A stretch of DNA of 64,000 nt, taken from contig NZ_JASGBJ010000001.1 in the NCBI RefSeq assembly GCF_030053415.1, positions 806,001-870,000 on the forward strand, read 5' to 3'. The DNA is from Marinobacter sp. CHS3-4. GTDB taxonomy: Bacteria; Pseudomonadota; Gammaproteobacteria; Pseudomonadales; Oleiphilaceae. This document shows, one piece after another, positions 16,567 through 24,990 of the stretch. The notes beneath the pieces were generated by a model, which saw only the letters and a list, made by a program, of their open reading frames with translations, was not told where the DNA came from and did no database searches. Every line of letters begins with the position of its first letter. Within the stretch, counting starts at the first letter, position 1. A program made the translations under genes and the position numbers.

Positions 16567-17799
16567 ATGAGCGAGGAAAATTACGATCCGAACAAAGGTT
16601 ACATAGCACTGCTGGGGTGGAGCCTGAATGCGGTTGAGGCCGCGGACAAATTCGACCGCCGTTACGTGGTCGTAGCGCCGGATTGGGCCGAGACCTACTG
16701 CAAAGAGCACGATATTCCCTACGTGCCCTGGAATTTTGAGCGCTTGAACGATCGTTCGTTCGAGATCGCGCAGACGCTGAAAGACATGGGCGTCGACGTT
16801 GCCATCCCACTGTTCGAAGAAACTGTGGAGTGGGCTGGCGCCATCAACTCGGTGTTGCTGGATCAGCCAAAGCTGTTTGGTCAGTCCATGCTGCTGCGTG
16901 ACAAGGCGTTGATGAAGCGTCGTGCCCAGTTGGGCGGCATTCGCGTGGGTATCTTCGAAGAAGCCCACGACAAAGACGACGTCATCCGGTTCCTGAAGCG
17001 GGTTAACCAGACACTGCTGAAGCTGGATGGCGACCCCAACGACCCGATTCACCTGAAGGCCTTTGACAAAGCTGGCTGTCTTGGGCATCGCGTGATTCGT
17101 ACGCCAGACGAAGTGGACACCATCCCGGAAGAAGAATTTCCGGTGCTGATGGAATCCCACCTGGACGGTTGGGAATTCGCGGTTGAAGCCTGGATCCACA
17201 ACGGCAAGATTGCGTTCCTCAACATTTCTGAGTACGTCACGCTCGGTTATTCCGTGTTTGTGCCAGCGACTCCAGATCTCGAGAAGTATCGTGAGCAGGT
17301 CACCCGTGAGATCGAGAAACTGATCAAGACCTTCGACATCGAATTCGGCGTGATTCACCCCGAATACTTCGTGACCAGTGACAGCACCATGTACTTCGGT
17401 GAAGTGGCATATCGTCCACCCGGATTCAAAGTGTTTGAGCTTCTGGAAAAGGCTTACGGATTCAACGCCTATCAGGCCATGTTCATGGTGTTCGATCCGA
17501 AAACCACGGAAGATGAGGTCAAGAATTTCTTCCCGAAAGAAGTTGTGGACGCCAAAGGTTATGCAGGCTGCTTCGGGGTTTACCCGCGTCGCCGCGTAGT
17601 CAGCAAGCTGGAGATGCCGGAAGAGACGGAAAACCATCCGTACTTCGAGTCTCACGAGCTGACACCGCCGCTGGAAGAAACGGTCACCAAGCGTACCGCT
17701 TTCGGTACTCACTGGGGCCTGGTTTATTTCTTCGGTGACGACGCATACACCATGCGTGATTTACTTAAGCATCAGGAAGAGTTGGATTTCTATGTATAA
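16567..17799 (+). CDS. ATP-grasp domain protein of unknown substrate
   Basis: A 410-residue soluble protein. Residues 10-110 form a Rossmann-like pre-ATP-grasp domain; the ATP-grasp fold follows, with RDKALMKRRAQLGG (111-124), Lys164 as probable nucleotide ligand, MESHLDGWEFAVEAW (195-209), and HPEYFVTSDS (264-273) plus the metal-binding FGEVAYRPPG (277-286), where classic members have E-x-N-x-R. A C-terminal region of about 90 residues follows. Such enzymes join a carboxylate to an amine or thiol through an acyl phosphate. AGGAG lies six bases before the ATG; an in-frame upstream ATG at 16510 has no support. It leads a block with a papain-fold protein and a ThDP enzyme, so a role in an unknown biosynthetic or modification pathway is inferred. 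Substrate unknown. Confidence 0.8.
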   Translation: MSEENYDPNKGYIALLGWSLNAVEAADKFDRRYVVVAPDWAETYCKEHDIPYVPWNFERLNDRSFEIAQTLKDMGVDVAIPLFEETVEWAGAINSVLLDQPKLFGQSMLLRDKALMKRRAQLGGIRVGIFEEAHDKDDVIRFLKRVNQTLLKLDGDPNDPIHLKAFDKAGCLGHRVIRTPDEVDTIPEEEFPVLMESHLDGWEFAVEAWIHNGKIAFLNISEYVTLGYSVFVPATPDLEKYREQVTREIEKLIKTFDIEFGVIHPEYFVTSDSTMYFGEVAYRPPGFKVFELLEKAYGFNAYQAMFMVFDPKTTEDEVKNFFPKEVVDAKGYAGCFGVYPRRRVVSKLEMPEETENHPYFESHELTPPLEETVTKRTAFGTHWGLVYFFGDDAYTMRDLLKHQEELDFYV

Positions 17800-17814
17800 T
17801 CCCGAAAGGATTAT
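17796..17814 (+). other. Hairpin over the ATP-grasp stop codon
   Basis: ATAATCC, five-base loop CGAAA, GGATTAT: a perfect seven-base stem that includes the TAA stop. There is no T run after it, so it is more likely an mRNA-stability or processing element than a terminator. Confidence 0.4.
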
Positions 17815-17822
17815 GCAACAAC

Positions 17823-17839
17823 GAGTCTGGCACAGACTC
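17823..17839 (+). other. Second hairpin, just before the papain-fold gene's ribosome binding site
   Basis: GAGTCTG, loop GCA, CAGACTC: a perfect seven-base stem ending one base before the GAGG that serves the next gene. It may tune translation or stability of the downstream cistron relative to the ATP-grasp gene. Confidence 0.4.
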
Positions 17840-17852
17840 TGAGGAAATCTGT

Positions 17853-19883
17853 TTGAGCAATTCCGACGCTGGAAAAACAGCGCCTGTCGTCGATTTCGAT
17901 ACGCTCGTGCGACGACTGGATGATGCAATAGCGGCTCTCGCTGAGAGCCGCTCCTTTACCAAGGCTGCCAAGCTGCCACGCGTGTTCGACATCGTTCGCC
18001 GTGTACTGCTTCAGCCGGGTGGCTGTCAGGCCATCCAGGATCGCGCCGAGAAGCTAGAACAAGCCGGCGTGTTTGCGGGCACAGATTGGGCGGATCCGTC
18101 CATTCTGTTGCCTAACCTGACGACCTATTCCCTCCAGAGCACCCACCCTGACACGATTGTGGTCGAAGCCATGAGTGAGCTTCGACTGTTAGCGGTCGCG
18201 CTGGGGCACTACCTTCATCCCTCGGTGTCCGCGGAACAGGCTCATCACTATCTGACTCAGGTGCTGGCCATCAATCTGCGGCTGCTCTCCGGCGAGAGCG
18301 GTGAGGCCGAACGGGAACAGGGCAAGCTGGCCCTGGTCAGCCGCGCGTTGGTTCAGCACATCGCCGCCGAGATTGGTTACGAACACGTGATCGACCGGCT
18401 GATCGACGAGATCTGGCGAATTCTTGAGCAGCGCCCGATTCAGGTGAACAGTGTCCGTCAGATGATCACGCAGATTGCGCTGTGCCGTTCGGATCCATCG
18501 GTGGACCTTGGCGGATCCGGCCAGGGCGCAGAGCGACTGATCTCCAGCCTTTATGGCCCGACGCAGGCCTGTCGCGAAGACCCGGGTATTCCGGTATATG
18601 AGGAACGTCTCTCTCACATGGACTTCGGGGCGTTGCAGAGTGAAGCGACGGGGTTCGCGCGGTCCATGCACGACACCGGGCTGGTGTCGCCTTACCATGC
18701 CGCGTTTCTGCGGTACATCCTTACACAAGAGCAGCCCATGATTACTGATGCGCTCGGGCTGTCGACCACCGGGCGCGACTGTCTGATGTGCTATCGCTCG
18801 CTAGTGTACCGTCTGATTGAGGAGTCGGTGTTCCCGGAAACGGCCCAGGGCATTTATGGCCTGGCACTGTTGCTGGATCGGGGCATTTTGTATCAGCCGC
18901 CGATTGAGCCAGCACTCTGGCGGCAGATTCAGTTGCCACTATGCCAGCAGGCACGAAACCGGATAGAGCTGGCCTATGGCTACCAGCCATCGGCACGGGC
19001 CTGGTTGCTCCAGGGCGTGCTGAACATTCTGGGGCAGCCACTGGGCGTTGGGCAGGGGAACAACCCGACATGTCAGGCGGCGCGGGCCCTATCCATGTGG
19101 GCCTATAACGACCCGGACTATCTGCTTCAGATGGTGGCCTGGGCGGCTCGCGAAGATGAGATTGTCATGCACTTCGAAGGCAATCCGGTGTCATCGGCCA
19201 AAAGCCAGGGAGGCGTTGCCTCCGACGTCACGCTGGATCTTGATCCTGTGTCGCTGGTGGTCGTGCCTCATCTGGATCGCATTTATGCGGAAATGGGACG
19301 CCTGTGTATCGGACGCCCCGGCGATCCCCATCAGTGGGTTAATCCAGAGTTTCATGGCTGGTCTGCCGGTCGTGGTTTCCGTATCAATGTTGACGTTGCA
19401 ACCGGCAATCTGATGGAGCTGGAAGACTTCCTGCGGCATTTCTATGCCTGCTATCACCCGCACTGCAACGGGGACCAGCCGCTTGTGCATCCTCAGCCGG
19501 CAGGGGTGGCCATCACGGACAGCGCCGCCCGCTTCATTGGCTGGCATGCCATTACGGTGTTACGAGTTGCTCCGGATCCGGAAGGCGTTATGCGGGTCTA
19601 TTTCTTCAACCCGAACAACGACAGCGGTCAACACTGGGGCAATGATGTGCAGGTGAGTACAGCCAAACATGGTGAACGTTTCGGCGAAGCGTCTTTGCCG
19701 TTTGAGCAGTTTGCATCGCGGTTGTACATATTCCACTACCACTACGATCCGTTGGAAAAGGACGAGCCGGTGGAAGTGGACGACGAGGAAATCAGGAAAG
19801 TCGTCGCCCGGGTTCACCGGAGCTGGGGCAGGGACAGACTGCCCGCCGACACAATGCAGGCCTCGCAGCCGCCCTCTGAATAG
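17853..19883 (+). CDS. Large uncharacterised protein with a papain-like Cys/His/Asn pattern
   Basis: A 676-residue soluble protein that I cannot assign to a named family. Residues 1-390 are mainly alpha helical. From about 395 the sequence has features of a papain-like cysteine hydrolase or transglutaminase fold: Gln401 and Cys407 in GQGNNPTCQAARALSMW (six residues apart, as in papain Q19/C25, with Cys at the start of a helix), His565 in IGWHAITVL at the start of a strand, and Asn586 in YFFNPNND after the next strand. No signal peptide or membrane segment is seen. The start is a TTG eight bases after GAGG. It sits between an ATP-grasp enzyme and a ThDP enzyme, suggesting a shared pathway. The fold call is inference. 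Confidence 0.7.
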   Translation: MSNSDAGKTAPVVDFDTLVRRLDDAIAALAESRSFTKAAKLPRVFDIVRRVLLQPGGCQAIQDRAEKLEQAGVFAGTDWADPSILLPNLTTYSLQSTHPDTIVVEAMSELRLLAVALGHYLHPSVSAEQAHHYLTQVLAINLRLLSGESGEAEREQGKLALVSRALVQHIAAEIGYEHVIDRLIDEIWRILEQRPIQVNSVRQMITQIALCRSDPSVDLGGSGQGAERLISSLYGPTQACREDPGIPVYEERLSHMDFGALQSEATGFARSMHDTGLVSPYHAAFLRYILTQEQPMITDALGLSTTGRDCLMCYRSLVYRLIEESVFPETAQGIYGLALLLDRGILYQPPIEPALWRQIQLPLCQQARNRIELAYGYQPSARAWLLQGVLNILGQPLGVGQGNNPTCQAARALSMWAYNDPDYLLQMVAWAAREDEIVMHFEGNPVSSAKSQGGVASDVTLDLDPVSLVVVPHLDRIYAEMGRLCIGRPGDPHQWVNPEFHGWSAGRGFRINVDVATGNLMELEDFLRHFYACYHPHCNGDQPLVHPQPAGVAITDSAARFIGWHAITVLRVAPDPEGVMRVYFFNPNNDSGQHWGNDVQVSTAKHGERFGEASLPFEQFASRLYIFHYHYDPLEKDEPVEVDDEEIRKVVARVHRSWGRDRLPADTMQASQPPSE

Positions 19884-19931
19884 AGTCAGGTTATTGGCCA
19901 TGCGGTATTACTAACAGAGCGCGGAGGTTGA

Positions 19932-21623
19932 ATGTCGAAAACGGAAGGCACTGTGGAAACAACGGCCAAGAGCGGCGTCACGGGCGCTGAATTGTTTGTT
20001 AAAGCTCTGGAGAACGAAGGCGTTCGTTACCTGTTTGCCGTTCCCGGTGAAGAAAATCTCGACTTTCTCGAAGCACTTCGCACTTCGCGCATTCAGCTGG
20101 TACTAAACCGTCATGAACAGGCGGCTGGTTTTATGGCTGCGACCTACGGCCGTTTGACCGGTCGCGTCGGTGTTTGTCTCTCGACCCTTGGTCCCGGCGC
20201 CACCAACCTGGTGACGGCAGCGGCCTATGCGCAGTTGGGCGCGATGCCCATGATGATGATTTCTGGCCAGAAGCCCATCAAATCTTCGAAACAGGGGCTG
20301 TTCCAGATTCTGGACGTTGTTGACCTGATGCGCCCGCTCACCAAATACACGCGTCAGATCAGCAATGCCAATACGGTACCTGCGAAAGTGCGGGAAGCAT
20401 TCCGACTTGCGTCTGAGGAGCGGCCCGGCGCGGTTCATCTGGAACTGCCGGAAGACATTGCCGCCGAAATGGCCGGGCCAGACGCATTCATCTTCGAGCC
20501 CAGCGATGCCCGTCGGCCCACGGCCAGTCAGAAAAGCCTGGATACCGCCTGCGACATGATCCGCCAGGCACGGCATCCATTGATCATGATCGGCGCCGGT
20601 GCCAACCGCAAACGGGTATCCCAGGCATTGATTCACCTGGTAAACGCCACAGGCATTCCTTTTTTCACCACCCAGATGGGTAAAGGCGTGGTCGATGAAC
20701 GCCACCCCCGCTATCTGGGTAACGCTGCTTTGTCGGCGGGCGATTTCGTGCATTGCGCCATCGACCACGCTGACCTGGTGATCAACGTGGGCCACGATGT
20801 GGTTGAGAAACCACCGTTTTTCATGAAGCCCGGCGGCAAGCAGGTGATCCACGTGAATTTTTCGGGGGCTGATGTCGACCCGGTGTACTTCCCGCAGCTG
20901 GAAGTTGTCGGTGACATTGCCAACAGCGTGGACTACCTGGCTGAAACCTGTGGTGAATGTTCGAGCCATGATTTCAGCCGGTTTATGGACGTAAAAGCTG
21001 CGGTGGATAAGCATCTTGCCGAGAAAGCAGACGATGACCGTTACCCCGTCATCCCCCAGCGGATCGTCAGCGACGTTCGCAAGATTATGCCGGAAGACGG
21101 CATCATTGCGCTGGACAACGGCATGTACAAACTCTGGTTTGCCCGTAACTACCCCGCCTACGACAACAACACCGTGTTGTTGGACAACGCCCTCGCGTCC
21201 ATGGGCGCGGGCCTGCCCAGTGCGATGATGGCCGCTATGCTGTATCCGAACCTGAAGGTCATGGCTGTGTGTGGCGATGGCGGTTTCATGATGAACAGTC
21301 AGGAAGTGGAAACCGCAGTTCGCCTGAATCTGAACCTGGTGGTGCTGATCATCAATGACAACGCCTACGGGATGATTAAATGGAAGCAAGGTCAGGAAGG
21401 CTTTGAAGACTTTGGCCTGGACTACGGCAACCCCGATTTTGTGAAATACGCCGGCGCCTACGGAGCGACCGGGCACCGCGTCTCCCGCACCGAAGATCTT
21501 AGACCGACCTTGCAGGAGGCTTTGTCACAAGGCGGCGTTCATCTGGTGGATGTGCCGGTGGATTACAGTGAAAACCGCCGTGTGTTTGATGAAGAATTGG
21601 TAAAGCTGACCTGTAACCTCTGA
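19932..21623 (+). CDS. Thiamine diphosphate enzyme, acetolactate synthase-like large subunit
   Basis: A 563-residue ThDP-dependent enzyme. The N-terminal PYR domain has catalytic Glu62 in NRHEQAAGFMA and FAVPGEENLDFLEAL, as in catabolic acetolactate synthases; the middle domain follows; the C-terminal PP domain has the GDGG...NDNAYGM cofactor motif near residue 450-480. Acetolactate synthase condenses two pyruvates, but related enzymes decarboxylate or ligate other 2-oxo acids. No regulatory small subunit (ilvH) and no acetolactate decarboxylase are nearby, and it follows the ATP-grasp/papain-fold pair by 48 bases, so it may act on a pathway-specific substrate. Family is firm, reaction uncertain. 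Confidence 0.85.
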   Translation: MSKTEGTVETTAKSGVTGAELFVKALENEGVRYLFAVPGEENLDFLEALRTSRIQLVLNRHEQAAGFMAATYGRLTGRVGVCLSTLGPGATNLVTAAAYAQLGAMPMMMISGQKPIKSSKQGLFQILDVVDLMRPLTKYTRQISNANTVPAKVREAFRLASEERPGAVHLELPEDIAAEMAGPDAFIFEPSDARRPTASQKSLDTACDMIRQARHPLIMIGAGANRKRVSQALIHLVNATGIPFFTTQMGKGVVDERHPRYLGNAALSAGDFVHCAIDHADLVINVGHDVVEKPPFFMKPGGKQVIHVNFSGADVDPVYFPQLEVVGDIANSVDYLAETCGECSSHDFSRFMDVKAAVDKHLAEKADDDRYPVIPQRIVSDVRKIMPEDGIIALDNGMYKLWFARNYPAYDNNTVLLDNALASMGAGLPSAMMAAMLYPNLKVMAVCGDGGFMMNSQEVETAVRLNLNLVVLIINDNAYGMIKWKQGQEGFEDFGLDYGNPDFVKYAGAYGATGHRVSRTEDLRPTLQEALSQGGVHLVDVPVDYSENRRVFDEELVKLTCNL

Positions 21624-21632
21624 CCACTCGCG

Positions 21633-21638
21633 TATAAT
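21633..21638 (+). promoter_or_regulatory. -10 element (TATAAT) before the lipoprotein gene
   Basis: A perfect TATAAT 34 bases before the ATG at 21672, immediately after the ThDP gene. No good -35 is visible, so its strength is uncertain; it suggests the lipoprotein can be transcribed separately from the upstream block. Confidence 0.4.
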
Positions 21639-21671
21639 CGGCGCAAATGGCAACAACAGGAAGGCCAAAGT

Positions 21672-22547
21672 ATGAGCACACGATGGTTAACGCTTATTTT
21701 ACTGGCGACAGTGCTGGTCGTTGTCGCCGGCTGCACCCGTCCCGACACTCCGAAAGAGGTCGCCACCGAATTCTGGCAGGCACTGGCAGAAGGCGAAACC
21801 GGTGAGGCGATTGACCTGTCCACACTGACCGACGCCAACGCCTTTGACGGCTTTGATCGTGACTGGCTGGGCGTTCTTCCGGATTTCGGGCGGGTCGTGA
21901 TTGAGGCCGATGAGGCAACAGTCGTTACTCGAGTGCCCGTTGAGAACGGCGAAGCCGGTGAGCGCCAGGAGGTTGTCACTTACCTTGTTCAGATCCAGGA
22001 CCAGTGGTTTGTGGATTACCAGCGAACTCATGAATCCGTCACTAATCCGTCCGCGTTCAGCGGCCTGATGGGCGAAATCAGCAGGCTTGGCGACAAAATC
22101 AGTCAGGCGTTTGGCCGCTCGTCGGGCGACCTGTCAAAGCAAATGGATGACATGGCTCGGCAGTTTGAAGCTTACTCCGATGCCGCAGGGCAAAAAGCTG
22201 AAAAAGCCATGGACGAGTTCAGGAATTCATTGCAAGACCTGATGGAAAATCTGGAACAATCCATAGAAGACGCGCTGAAAGAAAATCAGCAGGCCCCGAA
22301 ACAGGATAGAGCTGCTCTGCAGCAGGCGGTGATTCATATCCAGGATGGGCAGGAACAATTGGAACAAACGAACTTTGAAGGGTTTACCCAAACCACTCGC
22401 TCACTTTCGGAGGCCGGTGCGGAACTGGCCAGCGTTACCAGTGACTCTTTTGAGCAATACCAACAGCAATGGGACGCGTCAATGGAGCGGATAAGAGAGC
22501 GAACAAAGGAATTCTTTAAAGAGCTGACCGCAAGTTTCAATTCATAA
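21672..22547 (+). CDS. Lipoprotein with DUF4878-like head and long helical tail
   Basis: A 291-residue protein with a lipoprotein signal (hydrophobic 7-18, lipobox VAGC with Cys21). Residues 25-115 resemble the NTF2-like DUF4878 fold (TPKEVATEFWQALAEGETGEAIDL, then strands ending in QDQWFVDYQ). Residues 125-291 are charged and predicted helical with heptad character (GLMGEISRLGDKISQAF onward), probably a coiled coil. The +2 residue after Cys is Thr, so outer membrane sorting is expected. Function unknown. It follows the ThDP gene by 48 bases but may have its own promoter, so membership in the ATP-grasp block is uncertain. Confidence 0.75.
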   Translation: MSTRWLTLILLATVLVVVAGCTRPDTPKEVATEFWQALAEGETGEAIDLSTLTDANAFDGFDRDWLGVLPDFGRVVIEADEATVVTRVPVENGEAGERQEVVTYLVQIQDQWFVDYQRTHESVTNPSAFSGLMGEISRLGDKISQAFGRSSGDLSKQMDDMARQFEAYSDAAGQKAEKAMDEFRNSLQDLMENLEQSIEDALKENQQAPKQDRAALQQAVIHIQDGQEQLEQTNFEGFTQTTRSLSEAGAELASVTSDSFEQYQQQWDASMERIRERTKEFFKELTASFNS

Positions 22548-22576
22548 AAAAGGCGCCCTTTCCGGGCGCCTTTTCT
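22548..22576. terminator. Bidirectional Rho-independent terminator
   Basis: AAAAGGCGCCC, short loop, GGGCGCCTTTT between the lipoprotein stop and the pseudoazurin stop. A and T runs flank both sides, so it can end transcripts from either strand. Confidence 0.9.
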
Positions 22577-22596
22577 TCATTGCCTTCGTGAAGAGT

Positions 22597-23040
22597 TTAT
22601 TTCACATTGGCAAAGTAGTTTTTCAGCCGATCCTTGTTGGTGGCAGCGGCTGCAGTAAGTTTCTCAACAGCTGCTTTCGCATCGTCATAGTTGGTCGGTT
22701 CACCCACCTTAATTACACCGGCCATGTTCAGAGGCGCGTGCGGTGTGCACTTATAGACGTAAACGCCTTCGGCATCGAGCGTCACGGTGATCTCTTGGTT
22801 GATCTGACCAGACCAGCTCTCAGCCCCCTCTGGAACAGCTACGGACACCGAGTTGTGGGCTGGATCGGTCATCACAAATTTAACGGTGTCGCCTTTCTTC
22901 GCCTCAAGATAGCCAGGCTCAAACACCATAGGGCCTTCGGCGCCGGCGTTCTTCATTTTGACGATGTGTTCCGCCGCCAATGCGCCGGTGGAAACCATCG
23001 CGGCCAACAAACCTACACTCAGTTTACGCATCAATGTCAT
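22597..23040 (-). CDS. Pseudoazurin (type I copper protein)
   Basis: A 147-residue exported blue copper protein. The signal peptide runs to about residue 22 (GALA/AEH). Copper ligands are visible: His in DPAHNSV, then Cys and His in YKCTPHAP and Met in LNMAG, the spacing typical of pseudoazurin. It carries electrons in the periplasm, commonly to copper nitrite reductase or nitrous oxide reductase; neither gene is in this window. AGGAGG lies seven bases before the ATG. It is next to an NsrR-type regulator and an NnrS gene, which fits a role in nitrogen-oxide respiration. Confidence 0.92.
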   Translation of the reverse strand: MTLMRKLSVGLLAAMVSTGALAAEHIVKMKNAGAEGPMVFEPGYLEAKKGDTVKFVMTDPAHNSVSVAVPEGAESWSGQINQEITVTLDAEGVYVYKCTPHAPLNMAGVIKVGEPTNYDDAKAAVEKLTAAAATNKDRLKNYFANVK

Positions 23041-23152
23041 CGCTATACCTCCTGCGAGTGAAGAATCGTATGTTCAATTACGGGTGGGTTGTTTGAGTGG
23101 ACCTCGGCCCAGGGTCCGGAGATCTACGGATGCGAAACGTGGCATTGCTTCC

Positions 23153-23596
23153 TTAGTCCGTAGCAATTTGCAGTATCCGAAGCAGTTGGGGTTGATGCTT
23201 TTCAGGCAGAACGTCGGCCAGGGTGTATTGGTCCAGGGTTGTCAGGAAAGCATCCAACGCTTCTGCAAGCATATTTTTAAGGCCGCAGACTGGGGTGATG
23301 CAGCACTGATTGTTCTCAGAAAAGCATTCGACCAGATTCAGATCTTGTTCAGTTTCCCTCACCAGGGCACCAATATTGATTTCCTCAGGCAGGCGATTCA
23401 GCCGAAGCCCACCGTTTTTGCCACGAATACTCTGTATGTAGCCGCCTTGGGTCAGATGATGTACCACCTTCATCAAGTGGCTCTTGGATATGTCATAACT
23501 GTCTGCAATGCCCTGTATGGTCGCCAGCCGATCGGGCTGCAGTGCCAGATAGATCAGTACCCGGAGCGAATAATCGGTGTATCGGGTGATGCGCAT
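23153..23596 (-). CDS. nsrR: Rrf2 family regulator, NsrR-type
   Basis: A 147-residue transcription factor. The N-terminal winged helix (MRITRYTDYSLRVLIYLAL, then IADSYDISKSHLMKVVHHL) matches NsrR, which represses nitric-oxide response genes until NO damages its iron-sulfur cluster. Cluster cysteines lie in ECFSENNQCCITPVCGLK, aligning with the C-x-ITPAC segment of E. coli NsrR, with one additional Cys. I start at 23596 (MRIT), the family start, and not seven codons upstream. It is divergent from nnrS, with a palindromic operator between them. Confidence 0.86.
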   Translation of the reverse strand: MRITRYTDYSLRVLIYLALQPDRLATIQGIADSYDISKSHLMKVVHHLTQGGYIQSIRGKNGGLRLNRLPEEINIGALVRETEQDLNLVECFSENNQCCITPVCGLKNMLAEALDAFLTTLDQYTLADVLPEKHQPQLLRILQIATD

Positions 23597-23703
23597 CAAA
23601 TAATGCCCCAGCAGCAAAAATCATTGGAATTCAGTGAACGGGCCTGCCCAGCGCCCTGAGCGAGATCAGTCGGCGTAAATAAATCCTGCGGCTCGTAAAC
23701 AGT

Positions 23704-23718
23704 CATATAAAATATATG
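23704..23718. promoter_or_regulatory. Probable NsrR operator
   Basis: CATATA-AAA-TATATG, a 15-base inverted repeat between nsrR and nnrS. Extended by two bases it reads AACATATATTT on the reverse strand, which resembles the known NsrR half-site (A-A-N-ATGCATTT-like). It sits about 63 bases before the nnrS start, near a promoter position. Confidence 0.6.
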
Positions 23719-23780
23719 TTATAAGTGAGGGCATGACAAGCCTCTTTTAAAACCGATTGGATTCAATGGAGACGGATACC

Positions 23781-24947
23781 ATGAGCAACAGCCAGACCAA
23801 CCCCAGCGACATTTCTCTGTCGCAGCTATTCAGCTACCCATTTCGAATTTTCTCCGTCTCTTTGGCGCTGTTTGCTGTTCTGGCGGTGCCCCTATGGGTT
23901 GGTGAGTTAACCGGCTTGCTGCATTTGCCATTGGGATTGCCTGGTTTTTTCTGGCATCAGCATGAAATGCTATTTGGCTTTCTGTCGGCAGCCATCGCTG
24001 CCTTTTTGCTGACGGCCGTGTGCGTCTGGACTGGCACCGAGCGAACTCACGGTGCTCCACTTCTGGGTTTGTGGCTGGTCTGGCTCGGCGGTCGACTGCT
24101 TATGGGTTTTGGCGAGGGGTTGCCGATATGGCTGATCAATGGGGGCGGCCTGTTGTTTCTTCCGCTGGTAATGCTGGATGCGGCCTGGCGTATCTGGGGG
24201 GCCCGCCAGTATCGGCAGGTGGTGATTCTTCTGGTGCTCTTACTTTTGTGGATCATGCAGGCGGGCTTTCTGTTGAGCTACAACGAGGCATTTTCGGCCG
24301 GAGGGCTGCTCATGGCGATGACACTGGCGGGCATTATTGGCGGGCGGATCACACCGGCATTTTCCACTGGCTGGTTGCGACAGCAAGGCATGGCCGAGCC
24401 CGGCATCAGCGTGGTACCAGTGCTGGACCGCATGTTTGTCGCAGCCATGATCATTTTATTGCTGCTACCGCTGGCGGGTTACCAGTGGTGGGCGGGATTG
24501 GTTGCTGTGCCTGCCTCAGTGCTGATGTTTGCACGACTGTTTGGCTGGAAAGGCTGGCTTGTGATGTCTAACCCCTTGCTCTGGATTCTTCACATCTCTT
24601 TGCTCTGGATTGCGGTGGCGTTGGTGCTACTGGCCGGGCACCAGTTACTGGGTTGGCCGGAAGGCGCGTGGATACATGCGGCGGGACTGGGCGTGATTGG
24701 CAGTCTGGTGCTGGGCGTGATTGCTCGTGTGTGCCTGGGGCACACCGGCAGGGCGCTGGTGCTTCCGCGGGGCATGGTACTGGCCTTTGTGGCCATGCAG
24801 GTGGCGACCGTCATCCGGGTTGTGACGGCTTTTGGCCTATTGGACTGGTCTTTCGGGGTAAGCGTCAGCGCCGTGCTGTGGGTGGTTGCCTATCTGATTT
24901 TTCTGATCCGCTATACCGGTATTCTGATGAGGCCAAGACAGGCTTAA
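23781..24947 (+). CDS. nnrS: NnrS family heme-copper membrane protein
   Basis: A 388-residue integral membrane protein with about twelve hydrophobic segments. The early PFRIFSVSLALFAVLAVPLW segment and FFWHQHEMLFGFLSAAIAAFLLTAV (His residues for heme or copper) are typical of NnrS, which helps cells tolerate nitric oxide and nitrosative stress and is usually under NO-responsive control. I start at the ATG 23781 because GGAG lies nine bases upstream; in-frame starts at 23757 (TTG) and 23766 (ATG) are possible. Divergent from nsrR with the operator between. Confidence 0.9.
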   Translation: MSNSQTNPSDISLSQLFSYPFRIFSVSLALFAVLAVPLWVGELTGLLHLPLGLPGFFWHQHEMLFGFLSAAIAAFLLTAVCVWTGTERTHGAPLLGLWLVWLGGRLLMGFGEGLPIWLINGGGLLFLPLVMLDAAWRIWGARQYRQVVILLVLLLLWIMQAGFLLSYNEAFSAGGLLMAMTLAGIIGGRITPAFSTGWLRQQGMAEPGISVVPVLDRMFVAAMIILLLLPLAGYQWWAGLVAVPASVLMFARLFGWKGWLVMSNPLLWILHISLLWIAVALVLLAGHQLLGWPEGAWIHAAGLGVIGSLVLGVIARVCLGHTGRALVLPRGMVLAFVAMQVATVIRVVTAFGLLDWSFGVSVSAVLWVVAYLIFLIRYTGILMRPRQA

Positions 24948-24990
24948 CTGATAAGCTGAGGACAGGAATCGATAGGGAGGCAGTTGGATC

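Noticed and set aside
19932..21623. Assignment as biosynthetic acetolactate synthase IlvB/IlvI
   Set aside because: No ilvH/ilvN small subunit or ilvC is adjacent, and the N-terminal pattern is closer to catabolic-type enzymes; I keep only the family name.
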